Shown here one piece after another: positions 56,088-64,000 of a stretch of DNA of 64,000 nt (positions are counted from its first letter, which is position 1; each line of letters opens with the position of its first letter). The notes below the pieces were generated by a model. The model had not been told where the DNA came from and ran no database searches. It was given only the letters and a program-made list of their open reading frames with translations. A program made the translations under genes and the position numbers. Origin of the DNA: Cucumis sativus (taxonomy: Eukaryota; Streptophyta; Magnoliopsida; Cucurbitales; Cucurbitaceae); contig NW_022279518.1 in NCBI RefSeq assembly GCF_000004075.3, positions 1 to 64,000 of the forward strand. The letters are read 5' to 3'.

Positions 56088-56606
56088 ATGGCCAATAACT
56101 CTTGTCTCATTATTATCTCTCTCGTTGGAGTTCTTTCGTTCACCATCATTTCAAATGTGGCATCATCTAATGACGTCGTTTCCACCATCTGTCCAAAAAC
56201 CTCAAATCCACAATTTTGTTCAAGTGTGTTGAAATCTGCGGGCACTACAAATCTAAAAGGCTTGGCTGTATACACCTTAAACCTTGCTCATACAAATGCT
56301 GAAAAATCTTTGACTCTAGCCAACTCACTGGCAAAAACCGCCACCAATCCTCAACTTAAGCAACGATATTCGTCTTGTGCTGAGAGCTATGATGAAGCTA
56401 TTGGTGACATTGAAAATGCCCAAAAGGACTTGGCACTTGGGGACTTTAATGGTGTCAATATTGTAACTTCTGGTGCCATGACTAATATTGGTGACTGTCA
56501 GGATAAGTTCGCACAGCCGCCTAAGGATACATCGTTGCTTTTGAAGAATGGCAAGACTCTAAATGATATATGCAGCATTATTTTGGTTATATCCAATCTT
56601 CTTTGA
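56088..56606 (+). CDS. Pectin methylesterase inhibitor / invertase inhibitor (PMEI family)
   Basis: 172 residues, single exon. Residues 1-26 (MANNSCLIIISLVG...) form a signal peptide, so the protein should be secreted to the cell wall. The mature part has the family's cysteines: C35 and C44 (ICPKTSNPQFC), C97 (SSCAESYDEA) and C137 (NIGDCQDKF), expected to pair as two disulfides that hold a four-helix bundle. Such proteins bind and block pectin methylesterase or acid invertase; sequence alone does not say which. Length is normal for the family. An ATG at 56043 would add 15 polar residues in front of the signal peptide and is too close to the TATA box. A polyadenylation signal follows at 56631. 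It is the only host gene here without a lesion, though flanked by pseudogenes and transposon pieces. Confidence 0.85.
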   Translation: MANNSCLIIISLVGVLSFTIISNVASSNDVVSTICPKTSNPQFCSSVLKSAGTTNLKGLAVYTLNLAHTNAEKSLTLANSLAKTATNPQLKQRYSSCAESYDEAIGDIENAQKDLALGDFNGVNIVTSGAMTNIGDCQDKFAQPPKDTSLLLKNGKTLNDICSIILVISNLL

Positions 56607-56628
56607 AGGCTATGTACTTGAAGATTTT

Positions 56629-56643
56629 AATCAATAAATAAAA
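56629..56643 (+). terminator. Polyadenylation signal of the PMEI gene
   Basis: CAATAAATAAAATGAAG about 25 bases after the stop codon holds two overlapping AATAAA-like signals. Confidence 0.5.
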
Positions 56644-56649
56644 TGAAGT

Positions 56650-57949
56650 TTAATTTTTAAAATAATAACATTACAGTGGGATGGTGATCGGAATTGATTA
56701 CTTTGGTTAAAATTTAAAATTAGATAAAAAAATCAATTAATAGATAATTCCAACTAATCAAAATAACTAAATAAAAGACGAGATTTGAAAATATAATATC
56801 CTAATAGACACTAATAGACTTATATTAATAGATAATTTCCTGCCGATGAAAAATTACTAAAGTTGTACTATATTTTATAAATATTTTAAAACATTACATA
56901 AACACTAATTAAAGTTGGGTTTAGTAGCAAAAAGTTACAAATTTATGGACACCTTCTTTTAGGGAAAAAAATACAGAGTAATATTACCTTGACATGATGT
57001 AAACTAAATTTGTAATCAGCGTTGAAATCTCTACTATATTAAATGCGCTCGTGGAGAAAAAAATTATATACATCTATTTTATTCTTAAATTGTCGAAAAA
57101 AATTTATATTACTTTTTGTGATCTAACGTAGTTGTGACTTTTCTATTGTAAGTGTCCATTTTAATGTTTGGAAAGAAGATTTTTCCAATTTTTTAGTTTA
57201 CAAAATAAAGTTCTATATTTTAAAAAATAAAACCTTATGTCGAATATGTGTAACTAATATTGATAGGATGTGACTAGTTGATCTTCGAGATACGATGCAT
57301 TCTGTTTAGAGTGGAGATGGTTGCACACACATCAAATTGGTGCATTGATTCCTCCAAACTTACATGTAAAATGTACGTGTAAAAGAAAAACAAAATAAAC
57401 TCTTGCAGTTACACATTAGAAAAAAAAAACGTCACGAAATCCCAAAGTTCAAAAGAAAACAAACACACACAAAAGGGGATTTAATTGATTCAAAGTAGTA
57501 ACGAATGGTGAAAAATTGCATCATTTCTTGTGATTTCACATTGACATATTAGAATAAAAAATTATCGTATTCTATATATTACAATATTGGATCAAATATT
57601 AATACATTAATTCAATTATTTAATTACTACAACAATGAATTTCTTTTTCTTTTTTAAATAATAATTTTACCATTAATATTGTATAATATTTGTTTATTAT
57701 ATGCTAAAGCATATTTAAAAATTAAATAGAATTAAGATATTTCACGTGAATATGTGCACGTGTTTCAATTGAAAAGATTGAAACAATAGTCACAAATGAT
57801 TTTTTCATAAAACAAAACATTTGTAACCAAATCTAAATATGCACTTTCATAATAAAGGACCAAAACTCATATTGCGTAGAATTGAGCATGGTTTAAATGA
57901 AATTATTAAGAAAATACTTACACTTTACACCAGGTTTTTTGGCAACATA
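56650..57949. other. AT-rich intergenic DNA, no gene seen
   Basis: About 1.3 kb with poly-A tracts and no open frame of note. I see no repeat shared with the rest of the window. Confidence 0.6.
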
Positions 57950-58105
57950 TATAGTGAGAAAACTCAAAATTTACCCTCTTACTTGTATCTTTTCAATAAA
58001 AAAGTGCATCTTAGTTGTAATTATGTCAAAATAAAATAAAAAAAAGAACCAGTCAATTAACATGGTTATTCATTAATTGATTTGGGTGAACTTTTTGAAG
58101 ATAAA
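57950..58105. repeat. PMEI upstream segment, copy 2 (orphan)
   Basis: Diverged copy of 55785-55940: GTGAGAAAACTCAAAATTTA, CATCTTAGTTGTAATTATGT and TTGATTTGGGTGAACTTTTT. The expected following promoter and PMEI coding region are absent; gypsy reverse transcriptase begins at 58106. It suggests a former tandem PMEI copy that was cut. Confidence 0.65.
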
Positions 58106-60569
58106 AATTCCCTATTCTGGTGGTTGAGGAGCTTTTCGATGAATTAAATGGAGCAAACTGGTTTTCAAAGATTGATTTAAAGGCGGGGTTCCATCAGATC
58201 AAAATGTGTGGAGAAGACATCGAAAAAACAGCATTTCGAACACATGATGGACACTATGAATTTATGGTTATGGCATTCGGCTTAACTAATGCCACATCCA
58301 CTTTCCAAGCTCTAATGAACTCAATATTTAAACCATTTTTGCAGAAGTTCATATTAGTATTTTTCGACGACATACTAATCTACAGTGAGAACTTGGAAAA
58401 TCATCTGAAGCACATTGGGTTAGCATTGGAAATCCTGAGAAAGAATGAGTTATATGCAAACCAGAAGAAGTGCAGCTTCGCGCAAGAACGTATTGATTAT
58501 TTGGGTCATATCATTTCAGGACAAGAAGTTGAAGTGAACCCCGAGAAAATCAGAGCAATCAGGGAATGGCCTATACCCAGTAATATAAGAGAGGTACGAG
58601 GATTACTAGGCCTCACCTGTTACTAAAGAAAGTTCGTTCAGCACTATGGCTTCATTGTCGCACCATTGACTCAACTACTTAGGAAAGGGGGATTCCAGTG
58701 GACTGAGGAGTCTAAGGAGGCATTCCAACAACTACAGAATGCCATGATGACCCTGCCCGTTTTGGTGTTGCCTGATTTCAATGCCACCTTTGAAATGGAA
58801 ACAGATGCATCGAGATATAGGGTAGGAGTCGTACTCGTCCAAGCCAAGCGCCCCATAGCATACTTTAGCCATACGTTAGCCTTAAGAGATAGGGCCAAGC
58901 CTGTATATGAAAGGGAATTAATGGCAGTAATCTTGCCTGTGCAACGATGGCGACCATATCTGTTGGAAAGAAAATTTATTGTGAAGACCGATCAGAAATC
59001 CTTGAAGTTCTTATTACAACAAAGAGTGATACAGCTTCAGTATCAGAAATGGGTAGCGAAGCTAACGGGATACTCATTTGAGGTGGTCTACAAACCCGGC
59101 TTGGAGAATAAAGCAGCAGACGCCTTGTCTTGGATGCCTCCTACAGTTAACCTCGGTAGCATAACAGCTCCTACATTGGTTGACATTCTGGTGATTAAAA
59201 AGGAAGTCGAAGCGGATGAAAAGTTGAGCAAAATAATGGAAGAACTACAAGCAATGGAAGAAGGAACAGAGGGTAAATTCTCCATCCGACAAGGTATGTT
59301 AAGATATAAGGATAAGTTTGTGCTGTCCAAAACATCTACATTGATACCCACAATCCTACATACTTACCATGATTCGGTACTTGGAGACCATTCTGGATTT
59401 TTATGCACATACAAACGACCAACTGGTGAGCTATATTGGGAAGGAATGAAGGCGGATGTTAAGAAGTATTGTGAGGAATGTGTAATATGTCAGAAGAACA
59501 ACTCCCTAGCACTATCCCCCACCGGACTGCTGCTGTCCCTGGACAGTCCAAACAATATTTGGAGCGATATATCTATGGACTTTATCGAGGGCTTACCAAG
59601 ATCGAATGGTTTCGAAGTCATCTTTGTAGTGGTGGACAGATTCAGCAAATATATTTGTTAAGGAGATTGTCCGACTTCATGGCTTTCCCAAATCGATAGT
59701 GTCCGACCGAGATAAGGTATTCTTGAGCAACTTTTGGCAAGAAATGTTCAAAATGGCAGGCACCCGATTAAATCGAAGCACCGCTTATCACCCTCAGTCG
59801 GATGGGAAAACTGAGGTGGTTAATAGGGGAGTGGAGACGTATCTGCGATGTTTTTGTGGAGAACGGCCTAAGGAATGGTCAAAATGGATACATTGGGCTG
59901 AATATTGGTACAACACTACTTTTTAGAGATCCGTAGGGGTCACTCCATTTCAGGCTATCTATGGACGTATGCCACCACCATTGATGTTTTATGGTGACCG
60001 GGACACTCCAAACACTACCTTAAACGAATAGCTCAAGGCATGAGTTGAAATTCTGGGAGTCCTAAAAGAACACTAATTCGTCGCACAGACAAGATGAAAA
60101 ATAACGTAGACTTGAAGCGTCATGATGTGGAGTATGCAGTTGGCGATATGGTCTTCCTGAAGATTAGGCCCTATAGACAGATCTCATTACGACAAAAGAA
60201 AAATGAGAAACTATCCCCCAAGTTCTTTGGGCCTTATACGATTGTGGAACGCATCATACTGGTTGCGTATAAGCTAGAGTTGCCAGCATCCGCTTCCATC
60301 CATCCAGTGTTTCATGTGTCCCAACTCAAAAAAATGGTTGGTGATCATCAACTTGTACAGACAGACATGCTGCCTTACGTTACTGAAACTCACGAGTGGA
60401 AATCTATACCGGAGGAAATATTTGGGTACTCGAAGAATAAAAGAGGAAGCTGTGAGGTTTTGATTAAATGGCAAGGTCTCCCTCCTCATGAGGCAACGTG
60501 GGAAGATTATGACAAGCTCCAGTACAGCCTAGAAGCAAAAAGAAAGGCGTTAAACATAACACAGGCCGG
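58106..60569 (+). pseudogene. Gypsy (chromovirus) pol fragment without LTRs: RT, RNase H, integrase, chromodomain
   Basis: Starts inside RT at [19 protein letters not shown] sequence. Catalytic FFDDILIY at about 58361-58384; stop TAA at 58624 in the otherwise conserved LGLTxYYRKF block. RNase H follows ([45 protein letters not shown]), then integrase HHCC (DHSGFLCTYKR...CEECVICQK) and core ([38 protein letters not shown]) carrying the DDE acids, but interrupted by a stop and small deletion at 59659 and stops at 59924 and 60029. The last open frame from 60094 holds the GPY/F-like part (LSPKFFGPYTIVERI) and chromodomain (CEVLIKWQGLPPHEATWED). No gag, protease or LTR exists on either side; host-type repeats abut both ends. 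Confidence 0.9.
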
Positions 60570-60777
60570 CAAAATCATACTCAGAACAGAATATATTCTA
60601 TACTGACATTATTTTAGATATGCTCAGAATCATGCTTCTGCCTCAAAAAGTCAAAATAAGCTAGAGAGAGAGAGAAAAAAAAAGAGAGATGAACAAAAGG
60701 ATTTTGGAACTTCCTCTTTGTGAGTGTGTGTGTGTGGCAGCTGTAAATTAATTTCCTATGAGTTTCCTTAACACCCA

Positions 60778-60872
60778 AATGTTGTAGGGTCAAGCGGATT
60801 ATCCCGTGAGATTAGTCGAGGGTGTGTGAGCTGGCCTAGACACTCACAAATATCAAGAAAAAGAAAACCTTG
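60778..60872 (+). mobile_element. SINE 3'-end-like segment in unit 1
   Basis: GTAGGGTCAAGCGGATTATC, CGTGAGATTAGTCGAGG and GCTGGCCTAGACACTCAC followed by an A-rich tail resemble the 3' part of plant tRNA-derived SINEs. The 5' promoter boxes are not recognisable. A copy is at 61375-61468 in unit 2. The assignment is from memory of such elements. Confidence 0.4.
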
Positions 60873-60983
60873 CCACCCATCCACTTTGCAACAAAGATTC
60901 ATGAAATTAAGGGGTAAAAGGAAAAAGGTATAGAAGCGGATAGCATCTTGGCTTCTTATTAAAATGGAATAGTGTAACCAGAC

Positions 60984-61045
60984 CTGGAATTTGTAAAGCA
61001 TCCATCCCAGGTAATTCTTCCAATTTCAATCCTCCAACCCTCTTC
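60984..61045 (-). pseudogene. PLAA/Ufd3-like exon, copy nearest the gypsy
   Basis: Minus strand, AG at 61047-61046, donor GT at 60983. It reads KRVGGLKLEELPGMDALQIP, the segment between the WD40 propeller and the PFU (ubiquitin-binding) domain of phospholipase-A2-activating protein/Ufd3 homologues. Good splice borders. It belongs to the same gene as the exon at 61945-62126. Confidence 0.75.
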
Positions 61046-61577
61046 CTAACACAAGTAAATTAGAGACAACTTATCAAATAGAAGACCAACAGTCAACATA
61101 GGAATAAAAGTGCACATTATCATGAGGTATGAACAAATAAATTAAAGATGTACATAAGTCGCTAAAATCATACTCAGAACAGAATATATTCTATACTGAC
61201 ATTATTTTAGATATGCTCAAAATCATGCTTTTGCCTCAAAAAGTCAAAATAAGTTAGAGAGAGAGAGAGAGAGAAAGAGAGATGTACCAAAGGATTTTGG
61301 AACTTCCTCTTTGTGAGTGTGTGTGTGTGTGGCAGCTGTAAATTAATTTCCTATGAGTTTCCTTACACCCAAATGTTGTAGGGTCAAGCGGATTATACCG
61401 TGAGATTAGTCGAGGGTGTGTGAGCTTGCCTAGACACTCACAAATATCAAGAAAAAGAAAAACTTGCCACCCATCCAACTTGGAACAAAGATTCATGAAA
61501 TTAAGGGGTAAAAAGAAAAAGGTATAGAAGCGGATAGCATCTTGGCTTCTTATTAAAATGGAATAGTGTAACCAGAC

Positions 61578-61639
61578 GTGGAATTTGTAAAGCATCCATC
61601 CCAGATAATTCTTCCAATTTCAATCCTCCAACCCTCTTC
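61578..61639 (-). pseudogene. PLAA/Ufd3-like exon, second copy
   Basis: Same exon as 61045-60984 at one repeat period upstream. The last base before the donor is C in place of G (CCAC/GT instead of CCAG/GT), which should weaken splicing. If both were joined in one transcript, the peptide would be repeated. Confidence 0.75.
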
Positions 61640-61944
61640 CTAACACAATTAAATTAGAGACAACTTATCAAATAGAAGACCAACAGCCAACATAGGAATA
61701 AAAGTGCACATTATCATGAGGTATGAACAAATAAATTAAAGATGTACATAAGTCGCTAACATCATACTCAAAGCAGAATATATTCTATACGGACATTATT
61801 TTAGATATGCTCAGAATCATGCTTCTGCCTCAAGAAGTCCAAATAAGCTACAGAGAGAGAGAGAGAAAGAGAGATGAAAACAAAAGGATTTTGGAACTTC
61901 CTCTTTGTGAGTGTGTGTGTGTGTGTGTGGCAGCTGTTGTGGGG

Positions 61945-62126
61945 CACCTCTTCAACTTATACTGAGACAGTCTTGAAGCAAATAACTCCAATTCTTGGGG
62001 ATCAGCAATTCTTTCCTGTTCTGCCGTCCAGACACGTACTACTCCATCTAAACAAGCTGTGACAATATCTCCATTTTCCAAAAACTTGGCATCCCAAACG
62101 CAACCAGGATGCTCAATGCTCTAGAC
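61945..62126 (-). pseudogene. PLAA/Ufd3-like WD40 exon
   Basis: Minus strand, acceptor AG at about 62128-62127. It reads SIEHPGCVWDAKFLENGDIV, then TACLDGVVRVWTAEQERIA and ELELFASRLSQYKLK, with donor GT near 61943. This is the last WD40 blade and linker of PLAA/Ufd3/Doa1 homologues, which work with CDC48/p97 in handling ubiquitylated proteins. The exon is open and correctly phased to the KRVGG exon. No further PLAA exon is recognisable upstream to 62500, so only a fragment is present. Confidence 0.8.
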
Positions 62127-62129
62127 ACA

Positions 62130-62502
62130 AATTCCATCTGCAACAAAATAATCCAACTTCGTGATACTAAAATGCTATTAGGGTTTAGGGTTTATAAATA
62201 ATTATAGTATAATAAACATAATTCAAATTTAAAAATCAAGCTACAAAAAAAAAAAAAAACCCACTCTCTTAAAGAAATTCAATTCAACACATAAACTTTA
62301 GCCAACTTCAACACCCCTTCAGGGCTTCACCAGTCCTTCGCCTTTCCACTAAAAGTTAGTCATCTCTTCCCAACCAAATGCTCCATCAAACAGACTTCAA
62401 ATAGATAGAGAAACATTTCTCATAAATACATGAAAGGTTCAACTCACAAACTCGGTTTGGCCACAGTGAAGGATCTTAAACGAAGCTCAGTATCTCAGAA
62501 TT
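62130..62502. other. No gene recognised
   Basis: About 370 bases that may be intron of the PLAA-like fragment. I see no exon with supported borders. Confidence 0.4.
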
Positions 62503-62720
62503 ATGATAGAACACCACAGCAGTGTTCGTATATGTTGATATAATATGAAAACTTACACGAATTATTGAGACTCTTCGTGGATCAATAGAGTATTGATCGC
62601 GATTACAGATTCAAAGCAAAAATTACTCAAACTAATAGCAACCAAATAAAAGACTCAAGAACAATTCAAAGATGAACTTGGACCCTCTGCTTTCCCTCTC
62701 TCAAGGAGTAATGCAGATTT
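62503..62720. mobile_element. LTR-like scrap with gypsy family 1 terminus
   Basis: Opens with TGATAGAACACC, the exact inverse of the gypsy-1 LTR end GGTGTTCTATCA, so it is either the start of a plus-strand LTR or the end of a minus-strand one. The far end cannot be defined; no partner terminus occurs before 63175. Confidence 0.45.
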
Positions 62721-63175
62721 CCTTCCTCAAAGTTCCATACCCCTCCCTCTGTAGCTTCCTTTCTTTTATCTCTTTCCTCTAACTCCCGGCCCTACCAAAG
62801 TGGTCCCCCCTGGTAGGTTCTTGTTTCACCTGCAAAAGATTCAACCCACACCCACACAAATACAAAGAATATTTCCAGCACACTCACAAACACAGTACAA
62901 TGGAGAGAAGCTGATATATGTGTGTATATATATTCAATATGGAATCATAAGCTTCAACCAAGTAAGAGGGCTGCTCTCTCCCCAATGAACAACGTTCATT
63001 CAAAATACATAATAACCAAGATAATCAACCCTAGCAAAAAACGCCTATATATATATTCCCTTTCTGCTGCTGCCACGTGTTGTTAGGACCACTGGTCATC
63101 CTAACAACCATGTTGTCTAGGTGGAATTTTTATTTTTACCCCTCCTTTGGTAAACTTGGGTGATTGGAGGCCTAG
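62721..63175. other. No gene seen
   Basis: Pyrimidine-rich sequence with an imperfect palindrome around TGTTAGGACCACTGGTCATC (63080-63099, completed by CTAACA). The 62800-62988 frame has no recognisable content. Confidence 0.4.
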
Positions 63176-63657
63176 TGTAACGGACATACTTGTCCAAGGT
63201 GTGTTTACCTATGGCCGTATGCTCCGATTAGCCCCAATTTATCTTGTCTTTATGTCTTGTATGTAGTTTAGGTAGTTGCTTTAAATTTCAAGTCGATATG
63301 CTTGGGTGTGACGTTTCGGCATTTTCATATGCAAGCCTACCAGAGATGAAAATGTTAAAAATGTACTATAGGGGAGGCATACCTGTTGAATCCCCGCCCA
63401 AGCCTTGTCGTACTCTTTGCAATCTATGCTTTCTTATTGCAATTGACAGTCTTCAATGCTTGTTTTAACAATGTTTTCAATCAATTTAATCATCTTTCAC
63501 GTTTTCTAAAAATATTTTCCAAGAACGTGAGGGGAGGTTGAAGCATGTGTTAAAGTTGTCCGCGATTTGTGGATTTTGATCGGCTGACTTGTTCGTCGAG
63601 CTAGAACAAGTGCCGCACAATCGTTCACATCGTGTTTGAAGAATTACGATTGTGACA
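63176..63657 (+). mobile_element. 5' LTR of a gypsy element running off the window
   Basis: Proposed start TGTAACGGACA at 63176 and end TGTGACA at 63657, two bases before a perfect primer-binding site. The right boundary is well supported by that site; the left is a guess from the TGT...ACA ends and a plausible 482-bp length. Confidence 0.5.
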
Positions 63658-63659
63658 AG

Positions 63660-63672
63660 TGGTATCAGAGCC
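63660..63672 (+). promoter_or_regulatory. Primer-binding site, initiator tRNA-Met
   Basis: TGGTATCAGAGCC, an exact match, lying between the LTR end and the gag ATG. Confidence 0.9.
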
Positions 63673-63704
63673 AGGTTGGCTAGTTGACAGTGCGTGACAG
63701 AAAG

Positions 63705-64000
63705 ATGTCGGTGGCGAAACAGTCTAGCAAGACCCATAATGAGCGACTTGTGGGAATCGAAGAGCAGATGCTCTACCTGGTGGAAGTTCCTGATTCCATC
63801 CGGTTCTTGGAACAACGGCTTGAGGATATTGCCAAGAAAGCTGATGGCATTGAAGCCGTGTCCGATTGCCTTGACGGACTACCCATCCAAGAGTTACTGA
63901 CTAGAGTCGACACTCTAGAGTCCCGAGTAATGAAACGGGAAATGTCGCCTACGAGCTTGGGGACAGTTCATCGGGCTCTATTGCCCAGATGGAAGAACGA
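63705..64000 (+). CDS. Gypsy gag N-terminus (partial, cut by the window edge)
   Basis: Open from ATG at 63705 to the end of the window (98 residues, no stop). It starts MSVAKQSSKTHNERLVGIEE and continues EQMLYLVEVPDSIRFLEQ, RLEDIAKKADGIEAV and LPIQELLTRVDTLESRVMK. Heptad spacing of L/I/V suggests a coiled coil, as in gag N-termini of cucurbit Ty3/gypsy elements. It begins 32 bases after the primer site. Unlike every other transposon frame in the window it shows no lesion, so this may be a young element. Confidence 0.75.
   Translation, partial: MSVAKQSSKTHNERLVGIEEQMLYLVEVPDSIRFLEQRLEDIAKKADGIEAVSDCLDGLPIQELLTRVDTLESRVMKREMSPTSLGTVHRALLPRWKN

Larger units (their letters stand above)
60570..61945. 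repeat. Local tandem repeat of ~592 bp (2.3 copies) from a PLAA-like gene
   Basis: Units start at about 60570, 61162 and 61756 with ATCATACTCAGAACAG. Each holds a GA-run, then a GT-run, a SINE-like piece, a small exon and intron sequence. The third unit breaks off after its GT-run, about 180 bases in, and continues into the upstream exon of the same gene. Substitutions between units are few. Confidence 0.9.

Noticed and set aside
62800..62988. Short frame between the LTR-like scrap and the right LTR.
   Set aside because: Low-complexity composition and no supporting signal.

Overview
The window is plant nuclear DNA, most likely from a cucurbit, although the species call is inference. It holds Ty3/gypsy elements with plant initiator-tRNA-Met primer sites, L1-type LINEs, nucleosome-sized satellites, AT-rich intergenic DNA and exon/intron remnants of plant genes. 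The gag at the right edge resembles one I associate with cucurbits. Almost nothing is intact. The only host gene that looks functional is a small pectin-methylesterase/invertase inhibitor at 56.1 kb.

Left part, 1-14.6 kb: a LINE, a deleted gypsy element (family 1) with its LTR, about 1 kb of satellite, the end of a second gypsy family (family 2) with LTR, exons of a HECT ubiquitin ligase on the minus strand, a gypsy-2 scrap, upstream exons of the same ligase, and a 519-bp tandem array. The same series recurs at 27.2-50.3 kb with near identity. The second copy carries about 3.8 kb of extra material (kinesin-12 exon, late HECT exons, a small gypsy-2 element) and a much longer 519-bp array (7.7 kb against 3.0 kb). 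Between the copies (14.6-27.2 kb) lie a gypsy-2 pol fragment, a third copy of the LTR-satellite junction, a large satellite field with a three-monomer higher-order period, the 3' end of a minus-strand LINE, and a longer gypsy-1 element running into the second LINE.

Right part, 50.3-64 kb: a broken kinesin-12 5' end (minus), AT-rich DNA, a decayed organellar release-factor-1 pseudogene (minus), the PMEI gene (plus), an LTR-less gypsy pol fragment, a locally multiplied exon of a PLAA/Ufd3-like WD40 gene (minus), an LTR-like scrap, and the 5' end of another gypsy element running off the edge.

The genes do not form a pathway. The region is a repeat-driven mosaic in which single-copy genes (UPL6/7-type HECT ligase, kinesin-12, PrfA-type release factor, PLAA) were cut, copied and reordered. 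The most notable structures are the shuffled HECT exons, two array families with similar ~515-bp periods that share a circularly permuted flanking module, and several junctions with short repeats that suggest template switching. Assembly error in so repetitive a region is a live alternative for the largest rearrangements.
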